Source: Mixta sp031457955
GTDB lineage: Bacteria; Pseudomonadota; Gammaproteobacteria; Enterobacterales; Enterobacteriaceae
Assembly: GCF_031457955.1 (NCBI RefSeq)
Contig: NZ_JAVDXN010000001.1
Coordinates: forward strand, 496,001-560,000
Direction of reading: 5' to 3'
DNA: 64,000 nucleotides
This document shows, one piece after another, positions 35,814 to 43,357 of the stretch; the stretch's first letter is position 1; each line of letters begins with the position of its first letter. A program made the position numbers and the translations under genes. The notes under the pieces are model-generated. The model searched no databases, was not told where the DNA came from, and saw nothing but the letters and a program-made list of their open reading frames with translations.

Positions 35814-36327
35814 AATCTAACTTAGTTTCCCGTCCTGCTTCAACATCACTGATAATGATATTAATCCATTGTTCCAAAGCTTCAATAATTTCTGAGGTTA
35901 ATTCTGTATCCATAAGTGCGTACTGTAACTGATCAATCTTACCTAATTGCCATGCACGATGTGCCTCTTCTGGAGTACTGAATAATCCTAAGTGGGTTTG
36001 CTTTCCATTAATTTTACAATGTGCCTGGTAAGGATTTTTACTACTTTTCGAAATGCTAACACCTAATGGAAGTACCACAGAGTTATCAGCATTACCACGA
36101 CTGTTTGACTTTTTGCCACGTAATATATTATTGATGTGTGCTGGAACGAACATACAGGTTTCAGCACTATAAAGATTAGAGTAGGGTACTTTTAAATCTT
36201 TATCTAAATGCCAATTTGGTATGTAGCCTTGCATGAAATTAGCAATGTATAATTCGCGGTTGTTGATCCATGCAGTATCAATAGCAATGTGCTGATAGTT
36301 CTTATTAGCTTTGCAGCGAAGCACCAT
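35812..36327 (-). CDS. AP2-domain DNA-binding protein, HNH-endonuclease relative
   Basis: A 171-residue protein. Residues about 95-130 are an AP2 domain (YQAHCKINGKQTHLGLFSTP, then EEAHRAW), usual in phage homing endonucleases. The catalytic HNH part is not visible, since no H-H-x-N motif is present. The typical N-terminal pattern of these proteins (RAYNSM...RCKANKNY) begins upstream of the first ATG, so either the real start is a rare codon near 36380 (AAAAGGA lies before an ATT) or the 5' end has been lost. Confidence 0.6.
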   Translation of the reverse strand: MVLRCKANKNYQHIAIDTAWINNRELYIANFMQGYIPNWHLDKDLKVPYSNLYSAETCMFVPAHINNILRGKKSNSRGNADNSVVLPLGVSISKSSKNPYQAHCKINGKQTHLGLFSTPEEAHRAWQLGKIDQLQYALMDTELTSEIIEALEQWINIIISDVEAGRETKLD

Positions 36328-36514
36328 AGAGTTATATGCACGTACTGCTTTATCACGAAGGGTGAGTTTTCTTTTAATATGAAATCCTTTTCATAGTTAT
36401 GTTTTAATCTTCTGTACTATTTATGGCAATTCATCCATGAAGTGCCGCAAATAGAATTAATATTTGATGTTTTTTTGGTTAAGAAATTTTATTTCTTTAT
36501 GTGTGCTCGAGGTT

Positions 36515-37036
36515 TTAATTGCCCTTGATTTCCTTTTTGAATTCTTCAATCATCATATCGATAGCACTTACACTACCGCCTTCTTCCATAAGTGATATTA
36601 GCTTCAATAGTTGACTATCAGAATAGTACTCTTCACCATTACGTTGATCTTTTCTGATTGTACCTTTTTTTTCTTTTAGCTCACTTAAACGTTTAGCAAC
36701 CGCAACCAGTACTTGCTTGTAATTATTAACGCTTGTCTTACCATAATCTGAACAATCAAATTTGTCAGATGAATCGATAGTTTGTTTTACACTTGCTGTA
36801 GTTACACGGCTTAGACGAACTACCAAGAACAAGATGCTCTTAGTATCGTAAGCACGATCACTGTTTGTTTTATCATTAAATTCTTTAACAGTCTTACGAA
36901 TGATAGTTTGTGCTTCGAAATTCAAATCTTTCAGATGTACAATACCTGCTAAGTGAGCACTTAGATCACCATTGTCATATTCATCAGTTGGACGCCCACG
37001 TTTATTTAGGTCTTCTGGATTTTTCTTTTTAGTCAT
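36515..37036 (-). CDS. Hypothetical phage protein
   Basis: A 173-residue hydrophilic protein with a basic start (MTKKKNPEDLNKRGRPTDEY) that contains an RGRP patch of the AT-hook type. No family is recognised. It lies 40 bases after the RHH gene on the same strand, so the two may form the leftward early or lysogenic operon. Confidence 0.6.
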   Translation of the reverse strand: MTKKKNPEDLNKRGRPTDEYDNGDLSAHLAGIVHLKDLNFEAQTIIRKTVKEFNDKTNSDRAYDTKSILFLVVRLSRVTTASVKQTIDSSDKFDCSDYGKTSVNNYKQVLVAVAKRLSELKEKKGTIRKDQRNGEEYYSDSQLLKLISLMEEGGSVSAIDMMIEEFKKEIKGN

Positions 37037-37076
37037 TTTTTATGTCCATTTAAACTATACTAACTTTGTGATGATG

Positions 37077-37232
37077 TTAGTCTATAATTCCTTTTAAAAT
37101 TGCTATGTTTAATATGTACTGAACTGCTGCTGATGGAGTCTTACAAGTACCATCAGCTATTAGCTTTTCAATTAGTTTGTTCTGAGTGTCAGAAATACGT
37201 ACTGTTACTCTATGTTCTTTATTCTCTTTCAT
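37077..37232 (-). CDS. Ribbon-helix-helix DNA-binding protein, repressor candidate
   Basis: A 51-residue protein. EHRVTVRIS is the DNA-contacting ribbon, followed by two helices (TQNKLIEKLIADG and TPSAAVQYILNIAIL), a CopG/Arc-type fold. It is the first gene leftward from the control region and could act as the lysogeny repressor or as an autoregulator of the small leftward operon. The repeat cluster at 37563-37626 is the candidate operator. Confidence 0.75.
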   Translation of the reverse strand: MKENKEHRVTVRISDTQNKLIEKLIADGTCKTPSAAVQYILNIAILKGIID

Positions 37233-37275
37233 TTAAATTCCTTTTGTCGACAAATTCTATGATTAATTTTGCATA

Positions 37276-37306
37276 AAGAAACCCCGCCTCATGAACGGGG
37301 TTTCTT
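37276..37306. terminator. Strong inverted repeat
   Basis: AAGAAACCCCG pairs with CGGGGTTTCTT around nine bases. It is placed between the RHH gene start and the non-coding control region and can terminate in both directions, isolating the two modules. Confidence 0.75.
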
Positions 37307-37562
37307 ATGACTAAAAAGACCACAATCAGAATTCATCACTAAACTTTTTGCTTACCTATATTATACCACAAGAGTTTAAATCGTTTCATTTTTGTGATTC
37401 GCTTCTTGTTTTTATAATACGTAGTATTTAGTGTTTTATTTTTAAAGTGACGTGTAATAAAAATTTTTTTGCGAAAAAAGTTTAATTTTTTCGTGGTGTA
37501 CTTCGTTAGTACTGATTTTAATAATTTTGTATGACAGGACTAAGAAGCGACTTATTGAAAAT

Positions 37563-37626
37563 GTCCCGATTAAATACGGTAAATCACCGGAATAAATCGG
37601 GACTGACCGGAATAAATCGGGTCATT
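37563..37626. repeat. Operator- or iteron-like repeat cluster
   Basis: Two direct copies of an 18-mer (ACCGGAATAAATCGGGAC type) start at 37587 and 37607, 20 bases apart, and an inverted, less exact copy lies at 37563-37580. A further CCCGAATTAATCC half-match is at 37729. Spacing of two helical turns suggests cooperative binding of one protein. Confidence 0.75.
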
Positions 37627-37767
37627 TGCTGGATTTAAAAGGGTTAGAGCATGATTTTGTGTGTTTTTAAGCCTATTTTTGCTCATTTTACGAGTTAAAT
37701 GTACGTTTTATGATCATTTGCATAGGTCTCCCGAATTAATCCAACAATATTAGAATATAATGGAAGT

Positions 37768-37920
37768 ACTGCCTGCGGCTGCTTAACGCATGTGCTCCTG
37801 TGTCGCCATGCTCATATGTAGTTCCTCCTGAAGTCGTCACTACATATAAATCAGTAATCTGCGATTCCCGTTCCCTTCTTCGAAGGAAACTGTCATCCCC
37901 GATGTGGGTTTTTCTTTTTT
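37768..37920 (+). ncRNA. Possible small structured RNA
   Basis: Downstream of a TATAAT box the sequence can fold into a stem TATGTAGT/ACTACATA whose loop holds TTCCTCCTG, then a CCTTC/GAAGG hairpin, and ends in a CCC...GGG element followed by TTTTTCTTTTTTTC. No -35 box is convincing. The loop is complementary to ribosome-binding sites. This is an inference from one sequence. Confidence 0.3.
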
Positions 37921-38081
37921 TCTTTGAGTACAGAACTGAATTACTTCAAAACCCTCATACTGATTTGGCCTGTCGTCTTCTTGAGTAACTACGCGGCTTC
38001 GCCTTGTGTGTTCGTGTTGAACTCACTGAATTAGTACTTCAAAGCTGTTTAAGCCCTTACTTTCCTTTCTCAGTTACTTCA

Positions 38082-38103
38082 GTAAAGACTCCTACTTAAT
38101 GGA
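38082..38103 (+). promoter_or_regulatory. Candidate phage RNA polymerase promoter A
   Basis: GTAAAG, three bases, CCTACTTAATGGA. The same element recurs at 42663, 48636 and 56339. It lies 24 bases before the first rightward gene and its ribosome site. Confidence 0.75.
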
Positions 38104-38126
38104 CTAAATAATTCAAGGAGCAACAA

Positions 38127-38468
38127 ATGGGACAATTAGAATTTTCAGTTAGTAATGGGTACTTCACTTACGAAAGTAAAACCCAACTCATTACTATGAA
38201 CAAAGGACTTATATATGTGGTTTGTCATGCAAATTATGGATCTCTCTACATAGAGAAAATCAGAAGAAGAGGGGAAGAACCAGATGTACTCAGTACTAAC
38301 ATACTTGAGATACCAGTACATGATCAGGACGAATGGGAAGGATTTGAATTCCAATTCATGACTGTAAATGGAATGGATACTGATTGGTTGAGAATTGTTG
38401 TAAGGGATCTCTTTCGCTTCATTGACTACATCAACACATACATAAAAGTACTCCCAAGAAAGTACTGA
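38127..38468 (+). CDS. Hypothetical phage protein, first rightward gene
   Basis: A 113-residue protein (MGQLEFSVSNGYF start) rich in aromatic and acidic residues, without recognised family or membrane segment. AAGGAG lies before the ATG. It is the first gene after promoter A, followed within 10 bases by the spanin genes. Confidence 0.65.
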   Translation: MGQLEFSVSNGYFTYESKTQLITMNKGLIYVVCHANYGSLYIEKIRRRGEEPDVLSTNILEIPVHDQDEWEGFEFQFMTVNGMDTDWLRIVVRDLFRFIDYINTYIKVLPRKY

Positions 38469-38477
38469 GGAATCGCT

Positions 38478-38810
38478 ATGGCTTCTTACAAAGCAATAAT
38501 TTTAATAGTACTGCTTTCTGTCTTTTCTGGATGGAAAGCAAATACGTACTACACAGGTTATGAAATGAACCTCGAAAAAAACATCACTGCATCCATCAAA
38601 AAAGAGATCAGTGATATGCAGTACAAACAAGCAGAACAATTAACAGCGAAGCTCAATGAGTTGAAGGATCAGGACTTCAAAGTACTCAAGGAATCACAGA
38701 CGATAATTGAACGGCCTATCTACTCACAGCAATGTATTGATCAAGACGGAATAGAACTATTGAAGAGGTACAAGGAGGCAAGCAATGCACTACGTAATAA
38801 GAAGCCTTAA
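38478..38810 (+). CDS. Inner-membrane spanin (Rz-like)
   Basis: A 110-residue protein with one N-terminal membrane helix (AIILIVLLSVFSGW), a charged coiled coil at about 30-80 and a C-terminal segment ERPIYSQQCIDQDGIELLKR that is typical of Rz-like spanins. It would span the periplasm and join the outer-membrane subunit to fuse both membranes at lysis. Its 3' end overlaps the o-spanin gene by 26 bases in another frame, the usual embedded arrangement. Confidence 0.8.
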   Translation: MASYKAIILIVLLSVFSGWKANTYYTGYEMNLEKNITASIKKEISDMQYKQAEQLTAKLNELKDQDFKVLKESQTIIERPIYSQQCIDQDGIELLKRYKEASNALRNKKP

Positions 38811-39060
38811 GGCTGCTCTCATCGGCGTTGCTCTACTACTGACTGCCTGTAGCAATCCAGTACAAGTAGCCCCTGTAATCGAACAGCAAGCACTTCTACA
38901 GCCATGCAGTACAGACACACCTATACCTACAGATACTACCGGCAAAGCCCTCATGCAAGCCCTGATTGAGTACCAGAGCCTCTATAACGAATGTGCCTCA
39001 CGGAATGATGCACTAATACAAACCATAAAAGGAATTAGGGAATATGACAAAAAAGTATGA
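38785..39060 (+). CDS. Outer-membrane spanin lipoprotein (Rz1-like)
   Basis: A 91-residue lipoprotein: signal peptide and lipobox LLLTACSNP (Cys22), then a short coiled segment (ALIEYQSLYNECASRNDALIQTIK). Start lies inside the i-spanin gene. It is longer than lambda Rz1 and not proline-rich, but the position and lipobox fit the role. No holin or endolysin is seen nearby. Confidence 0.8.
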   Translation: MHYVIRSLKAALIGVALLLTACSNPVQVAPVIEQQALLQPCSTDTPIPTDTTGKALMQALIEYQSLYNECASRNDALIQTIKGIREYDKKV

Positions 39061-39430
39061 TTCGAAATTTGAACAACAAATAGATAAGCAGTTTCCGCAG
39101 CTTAAGTACCATCCTGAAAATACTATCCAGTACACAATCCCTTCACGTTACGAACCAGATTTTATGTACTGCACTGATACTAAAACTTACCTCATTGAAT
39201 CAAAGGGCAGATTCCGTACCAGTACTGAAGCCGCCAAATACAAACATGTACGTGAGGTACTTCCTGCTAATCATGAAATTGTATTTGTATTCATGAAAGC
39301 TAATACGCCAATGCCTAATGCCAAAAAACGAAAAGACGGTACTAAGCAGACACAAGAAGAATGGGCTGCTAAAAACGGGTTTCTTTTCTTTTACACTCAT
39401 AACCTAAAGGAATTGATAAATACTCCGTAA
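39044..39430 (+). CDS. T7-type endonuclease I (Holliday junction resolvase)
   Basis: A 128-residue relative of T7 gp3, which resolves branched DNA and helps degrade host DNA. The catalytic pattern is visible: an early Glu (KFEQQIDKQF), RYEPDFMY with the metal-binding Asp, and LIESKGRF with E-x-K. The later EEWAAKNGFLFF matches the T7 protein's GEFCEKHGIKF region. It overlaps the o-spanin gene by 17 bases. Confidence 0.85.
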   Translation: MTKKYDSKFEQQIDKQFPQLKYHPENTIQYTIPSRYEPDFMYCTDTKTYLIESKGRFRTSTEAAKYKHVREVLPANHEIVFVFMKANTPMPNAKKRKDGTKQTQEEWAAKNGFLFFYTHNLKELINTP

Positions 39431-39458
39431 TATTAAAATAACAAACGGAGTTTATAAA

Positions 39459-39593
39459 ATGGATGAATGCGAGTACGAAGATGATTTTGAAGATACATAC
39501 TATCTACCTGACAGTATTGATGAATTAACAGGAGAATTAGGATGGACTGACGAAGCAGTTCATAACTACAATTTTTACAGGGACTATAACTAA
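39459..39593 (+). CDS. 44-residue highly acidic protein
   Basis: A mini-gene directly before the polymerase gene. Fifteen of 44 residues are Asp or Glu and there is a single Arg and no Lys (start MDECEYEDDFED). Its stop is one base before the polymerase ATG, so the two are probably co-translated. Very acidic mini-proteins of T7-like phages often mimic DNA or bind polymerases, but no homologue is recognised. A hairpin ACTCCGT/ACGGAGT lies just upstream. Confidence 0.6.
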   Translation: MDECEYEDDFEDTYYLPDSIDELTGELGWTDEAVHNYNFYRDYN

Positions 39594-39594
39594 C

Positions 39595-41382
39595 ATGGAA
39601 GAACTACAAAGGGAACTTGAGAGAAAGTTACTGATGCAAGGGTATGAGAAAGATCTACTTCAAGCTTCAGGGAGTTATGAAAGGGCAGCTAAAGGAAACG
39701 GTTCAGTACTGGACTTACCAAGAGGAAAGCAATTCTTCCTTGAAACATTCAGTGCCGTACAATCCTTTTTGTATGAATCCATTGAAAGCGAGTTAAAGAA
39801 GGCACGTAAATCTAAGTTCTATACAGCCCTAATTGAACAGCAGTCTTTGATGTACCAGAAGGATATGACAAATGCAGCGAAGTACTCTTTGTTTGTACCT
39901 CGTTATGAAAACCCAATTACTTTACTGGCCTACTTCATTACAAAAGAACTAACGAAGTTAATGGTAAGAGAGAATATTGTATTGACTGTCTTTTGTAGGA
40001 AGATCGCCAACTATTATATGCAAAGCTACAACTTCTTTGGGGAAGCTTCTGATGATGCTCTAACGGGCGTAATTCAACTGGTTAGAATTTACGTTGCAAC
40101 CAATTACTGTAAGTACTTCGAAACACAGAATCTACCTGATGGGATTATCATCAAGATAAAACCAGAGTTCAGTACCCTACAGATCAGCAAAGAAGAACTA
40201 CTTAATACTATTGAAGAAAGCCATGCCGCGTACAAACCTATGCTTGTTCCGCCACTACCTCATAGCAACCTACTCGATCATGATGGCGGGTATCTGGAAA
40301 TCAAATCTCCAGTACTCAAAAATCCTGAGTGGGCTGAAGTTAGGCAGTACAAGTTTACAAGTGACAACGAAGGCAAAATGTTCTTCGACACTATCAATAA
40401 GATGCAAAGTACTGAATGGGCTGTTAACACTGAATTCCTTGAATGGATGAAGCAATGCAAACATCCATCAGTAATGAAGTACTTCAATAACAACATTAAA
40501 AAAATGCAGATTGACCTGAACATGCAGAACAAAGAAATTAACGCACAGATTGCAAAACTTCAGAAGACAGCGAAAACCAGTAACTATCTCAGTACTCAAA
40601 CGAAAGATGAGGATGAGAAGACGCAACACATTAGTGATGCACTCAACGCTAATGATGAGATCGACAAACTTAGCGAAGAACTGGTGAATGCTACCAGTGC
40701 AGTAGGCAAGGCAAGAGGATGGGAACAGACGATTACTGATGCTGATTTCTACAGCCAGTACGAGAAGTTTTATCACCCTGTTTTCTGTGATAACCGTGGC
40801 CGTGTCTATACCTACAATACGTCTCTGTCATTCCAGGGTAACTCACTCGCTAAAGTACTGGTTAGGTCGTTCAGTACTGAAAGGCTAACCGATAGCGGCG
40901 TATACCAGCTTAAGGTACTGCTTGGTGGCATGATTGAGGGATTCAGTAAGAAGAATACCAATCCCCGTTATAACCGCGTACAGGAGCTACATGAGGCATT
41001 CACAAAGTGCATCGAACACAGCGATTACAGTGTGATTGATTTGCTTGATGAGGATGAAGTACTTCAGGCACTGAACATCATGTACACACTCTATATGCAC
41101 AACAAAGACAGTACCTATAAGACCGGCATACTCGCATACATTGACGCTACCAGTTCTGCAATCCAGATACAGGCGTTGGTACAGAAATGTTCCAAGGCAG
41201 CGGGGCTAACGAATCTGTTACCTAACACTACTGATGAACTGCGTGATGCATATAAAGCCGTAGCTGATACCTGCAAAGCTATGTGTACTGAAATCGCCGC
41301 TCAAAGCGATGATGAGATAAAAAAGGTACTTCAGGCATTTTACAAATCGAATGACAATTCTAAGTTGCTCTATATGTCATAG
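39595..41382 (+). CDS. T7-family RNA polymerase, N-terminal part (motifs DxxGR and A)
   Basis: A 595-residue protein matching the N-terminal two thirds of single-subunit phage RNA polymerases. The DxxGR motif is CDNRGRVY (Asp399), followed by SFQGNSLAKVL as in T7; motif A is YIDATSSAIQIQALV with the metal-binding Asp517 (T7 Asp537). After it comes GLTNLLPNTTDELRD, corresponding to T7's VNLLPSETVQDIY, and the gene ends 78 residues after Asp517 at a normal stop. It lacks motifs B and C, found in the gene at 41802. Residues 1-390 are only weakly T7-like. Confidence 0.9.
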   Translation: MEELQRELERKLLMQGYEKDLLQASGSYERAAKGNGSVLDLPRGKQFFLETFSAVQSFLYESIESELKKARKSKFYTALIEQQSLMYQKDMTNAAKYSLFVPRYENPITLLAYFITKELTKLMVRENIVLTVFCRKIANYYMQSYNFFGEASDDALTGVIQLVRIYVATNYCKYFETQNLPDGIIIKIKPEFSTLQISKEELLNTIEESHAAYKPMLVPPLPHSNLLDHDGGYLEIKSPVLKNPEWAEVRQYKFTSDNEGKMFFDTINKMQSTEWAVNTEFLEWMKQCKHPSVMKYFNNNIKKMQIDLNMQNKEINAQIAKLQKTAKTSNYLSTQTKDEDEKTQHISDALNANDEIDKLSEELVNATSAVGKARGWEQTITDADFYSQYEKFYHPVFCDNRGRVYTYNTSLSFQGNSLAKVLVRSFSTERLTDSGVYQLKVLLGGMIEGFSKKNTNPRYNRVQELHEAFTKCIEHSDYSVIDLLDEDEVLQALNIMYTLYMHNKDSTYKTGILAYIDATSSAIQIQALVQKCSKAAGLTNLLPNTTDELRDAYKAVADTCKAMCTEIAAQSDDEIKKVLQAFYKSNDNSKLLYMS

Positions 41383-41461
41383 TTACTTTGAATTAAAAAA
41401 TTACAGATAACTTATGAAATAAAAAGATAAATACAATGTAAATTAAATCAAGGAGAAATTT

Positions 41462-41722
41462 ATGTCTGTAAAACCCTTAGCTCGGTATATTGTACCAATA
41501 GTAACAGTTTCATTTTCAGAAAAGAGCTTTAAATTTGATGTTAAACAGCCCTGTACATTCAGTGTTTCTGAATTTCAAGTGTTAACGATTGACGGCAAAA
41601 AAGAAAACATTATTGAAATTTCATTTGACTTCTACGTTATAATCAATCGAGAACCTTACGATTCACGCGATGCATTTTTAGCCAAGCATGGTTGTAAGTT
41701 AATTGAAGGTAATAATGGGTAA
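41462..41722 (+). CDS. Small protein between the two polymerase genes
   Basis: An 86-residue beta-rich protein (MSVKPLARYIVPIVTVS start) that I do not recognise. AAGGAG lies six bases before the ATG, so it looks translated. It has no homing endonuclease motif (no LAGLIDADG, GIY-YIG or HNH). The gap of 419 bp in which it lies is AT-rich and has no AGTACT, unlike the flanks. It is either a moron that split the polymerase gene or a gene carried by an intron-like insertion. Confidence 0.65.
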   Translation: MSVKPLARYIVPIVTVSFSEKSFKFDVKQPCTFSVSEFQVLTIDGKKENIIEISFDFYVIINREPYDSRDAFLAKHGCKLIEGNNG

Positions 41723-41801
41723 AATTAAAGTAAGCACTTCGCAAAATTAAATTAAAAAATACACGGTGACAAATGTTTATCGTGTTCTATCAAGGATGAA
41801 T

Positions 41802-42662
41802 ATGAACATTAATCACCTGCAACTAAAACTAATTGAATCTTGCCGTAATAAAAAACTATCCGTTGAGCAAACGTTGAGTACTTTAATCGCTCAACGTGAC
41901 TTGTGCATTAAAATGTCTGAACATGCCGATGAAGTATTTGCACGTAAAACTTTCAAAAAGTCGGTAATGGTAATCACTAACTATGGCGGTACTCAACGCA
42001 CTTCAAGACAAGACGTAATAAGCCAGCTTAAAAGCTTTGAGGATGGCTTTATCTATTCACTTACCCCCTCAGAAATTACCATGATGACTAATATGATCTT
42101 CTGGTCAATGGAAGAAGGTGTACCAAGTGCTATTAAATTTCTTGGATACTTTCGTAAATTGCTGGCGTTTGTACTAAAGCATAAAGATGTAATTGAGTTC
42201 GTGAACCCGCTTAATAACTTCCCGGTAGTACTCAGAGTCTATGAAGAGGAATCGATCTCTCTAAGCTACAAGGTACACGGGAAGACGCTAACCAGCCGTA
42301 TCAACAAGAAGACCAGTACTACCAACAAACGCAAGACTACCAGTAGCTCAGTACCATCCATCATACACAGTGCCGATGCTGCACTACTGCACCTCATCAA
42401 ACACGGTATGTTAGAAGCAGATATGGCCTACATTCACGACTCCATAGGCGTACATCCCAACAACATTGAAAGTACTAAGACTGCCGTAACCAACTCACTA
42501 CTGGCTGTAGCAAAGAGTGAGTACTTCGAAAACCTCAAAGATCAGTTACTGGATGGCATACCGCCAGAAGCAGTACCAGACGAACTGAAGCATGTACCTA
42601 CAGAAGATACGTGGGATACCTGGGAAGAAGATCTAAAGACTGCATACAACGCCTATATGTAA
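41802..42662 (+). CDS. T7-family RNA polymerase, C-terminal part (motifs B and C)
   Basis: A 286-residue protein carrying the rest of the polymerase. Motif B is RKTFKKSVMVITNYGG, with Arg48, Lys52 and Tyr61 where T7 has Arg627, Lys631 and Tyr639; motif C is YIHDSIGVHP with His212-Asp213 (T7 His811-Asp812), preceded by IIHSADAALLHL. So one catalytic Asp is on each polypeptide. The ATG at 41802 is chosen for AAGGA five bases upstream; a GTG at 41766 is possible. The two parts sum to 881 residues against 883 in T7. Confidence 0.9.
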   Translation: MNINHLQLKLIESCRNKKLSVEQTLSTLIAQRDLCIKMSEHADEVFARKTFKKSVMVITNYGGTQRTSRQDVISQLKSFEDGFIYSLTPSEITMMTNMIFWSMEEGVPSAIKFLGYFRKLLAFVLKHKDVIEFVNPLNNFPVVLRVYEEESISLSYKVHGKTLTSRINKKTSTTNKRKTTSSSVPSIIHSADAALLHLIKHGMLEADMAYIHDSIGVHPNNIESTKTAVTNSLLAVAKSEYFENLKDQLLDGIPPEAVPDELKHVPTEDTWDTWEEDLKTAYNAYM

Positions 42663-42684
42663 GTAAAGCCGCCCACTTAATGGA
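42663..42684 (+). promoter_or_regulatory. Candidate phage RNA polymerase promoter B
   Basis: GTAAAG, three bases, CCCACTTAATGGA, starting at the base after the polymerase stop codon. From its second base, 13 of 21 positions match the T7 consensus without a gap, including CACT and the GGA at the start. It heads the packaging and capsid block. Confidence 0.82.
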
Positions 42685-42706
42685 TTAGATGAAAAGGAGA
42701 ACTCAC

Positions 42707-42988
42707 ATGGACACATCAATCATTAAGCAGCGGTTTATCAATTTGAAAGTATCAACTGATATTACTGTTCCCAAAGAGAGTACTGTGAACGTGTTTTCAG
42801 TACTTTCACTATCAGATACTCAAACTCTGGTTATTCAGAATAAATCAGGTGTCACAGTACTTATCAGCGATGATCTCACTAAAGGATCAATTGAAGTACT
42901 CGATGAAATTAAAATTACATGCACCAGTTTAGTTCTGCACAATTTAACTCACAGGGATGCAGTATTGAATATTTCAATAACAGGATAA
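42707..42988 (+). CDS. Beta-domain phage protein, paralogue 1
   Basis: A 93-residue protein, first gene after promoter B. It shares a domain with 48376-48639 and the N-terminal part of 47579-48358: TLVIQNKSGVTVLIS, then an E-V/L-x-x-x-x-I-T-x strand and LVLHNLTHRDAVLNIS. Such small beta-domains near capsid genes suggest a virion decoration role, which is inference. AAGGAG lies before the ATG at 42707. Confidence 0.6.
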   Translation: MDTSIIKQRFINLKVSTDITVPKESTVNVFSVLSLSDTQTLVIQNKSGVTVLISDDLTKGSIEVLDEIKITCTSLVLHNLTHRDAVLNISITG

Positions 42989-42992
42989 TAAT

Positions 42993-43355
42993 ATGGATAA
43001 GGAATATCTAAACGCGTTGAGTACTAAAGATGAAGTACTCGATTATGCCAATACATTAGGCATCACAACATTAGTAAAATCACGCTCACTCAAGAACCTC
43101 AAATCAGATCTACAAATCAAATTTCATCAATCGCTTGCTGATGTAGTTGATGCTGTTAACAGTGTCAGTACTAAACCAATCGAAGGTGAAGATATAGTAT
43201 CCGTAATCAAGAACTATGAAGTCATTCAGGTAGTACCTGTCTCCGCACTGGAACAGTACTGTAAGACTATTGGAATTCCATATGCCGCCGCAGAATCAAT
43301 TATCGGTAAAACCTGGCTAAATGTTCATGGGTATTCCTTCAAAGAAGGGTACTGA
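42993..43355 (+). CDS. Hypothetical phage protein
   Basis: A 120-residue protein four bases after the preceding gene. The N-terminal 40 residues (TKDEVLDYANTLGI then SLKNLKSDLQIK) resemble a helix-extended-loop-helix (LEM/SAP-like) DNA-binding fold. The rest is unrecognised. In front of the terminase genes it may assist packaging. Confidence 0.55.
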   Translation: MDKEYLNALSTKDEVLDYANTLGITTLVKSRSLKNLKSDLQIKFHQSLADVVDAVNSVSTKPIEGEDIVSVIKNYEVIQVVPVSALEQYCKTIGIPYAAAESIIGKTWLNVHGYSFKEGY

Positions 43356-43357
43356 TC

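Larger units (their letters stand above)
37307..38081. other. Phage control region without credible genes
   Basis: About 775 bp. The left half is very AT-rich with T runs. Then comes a repeat cluster (37563-37626), a TATAAT box at 37756-37761, and a structured C/T-rich stretch. A 62-codon frame at 37800 has no ribosome site and poor composition, so I do not call it. This is the likely switch, origin or leader region between the leftward lysogenic and rightward lytic genes. Confidence 0.6.

Noticed and set aside
37036..37070. Minus-strand AAAG...TTTAAATGGA similar to the phage promoter
   Set aside because: The spacing is two bases too long and the CACT core is missing; it more likely reflects a leader of the gene at 36515.
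37800..37988. A 62-codon frame in the phage control region
   Set aside because: No ribosome site, and its composition is that of the C/T-rich non-coding stretch.
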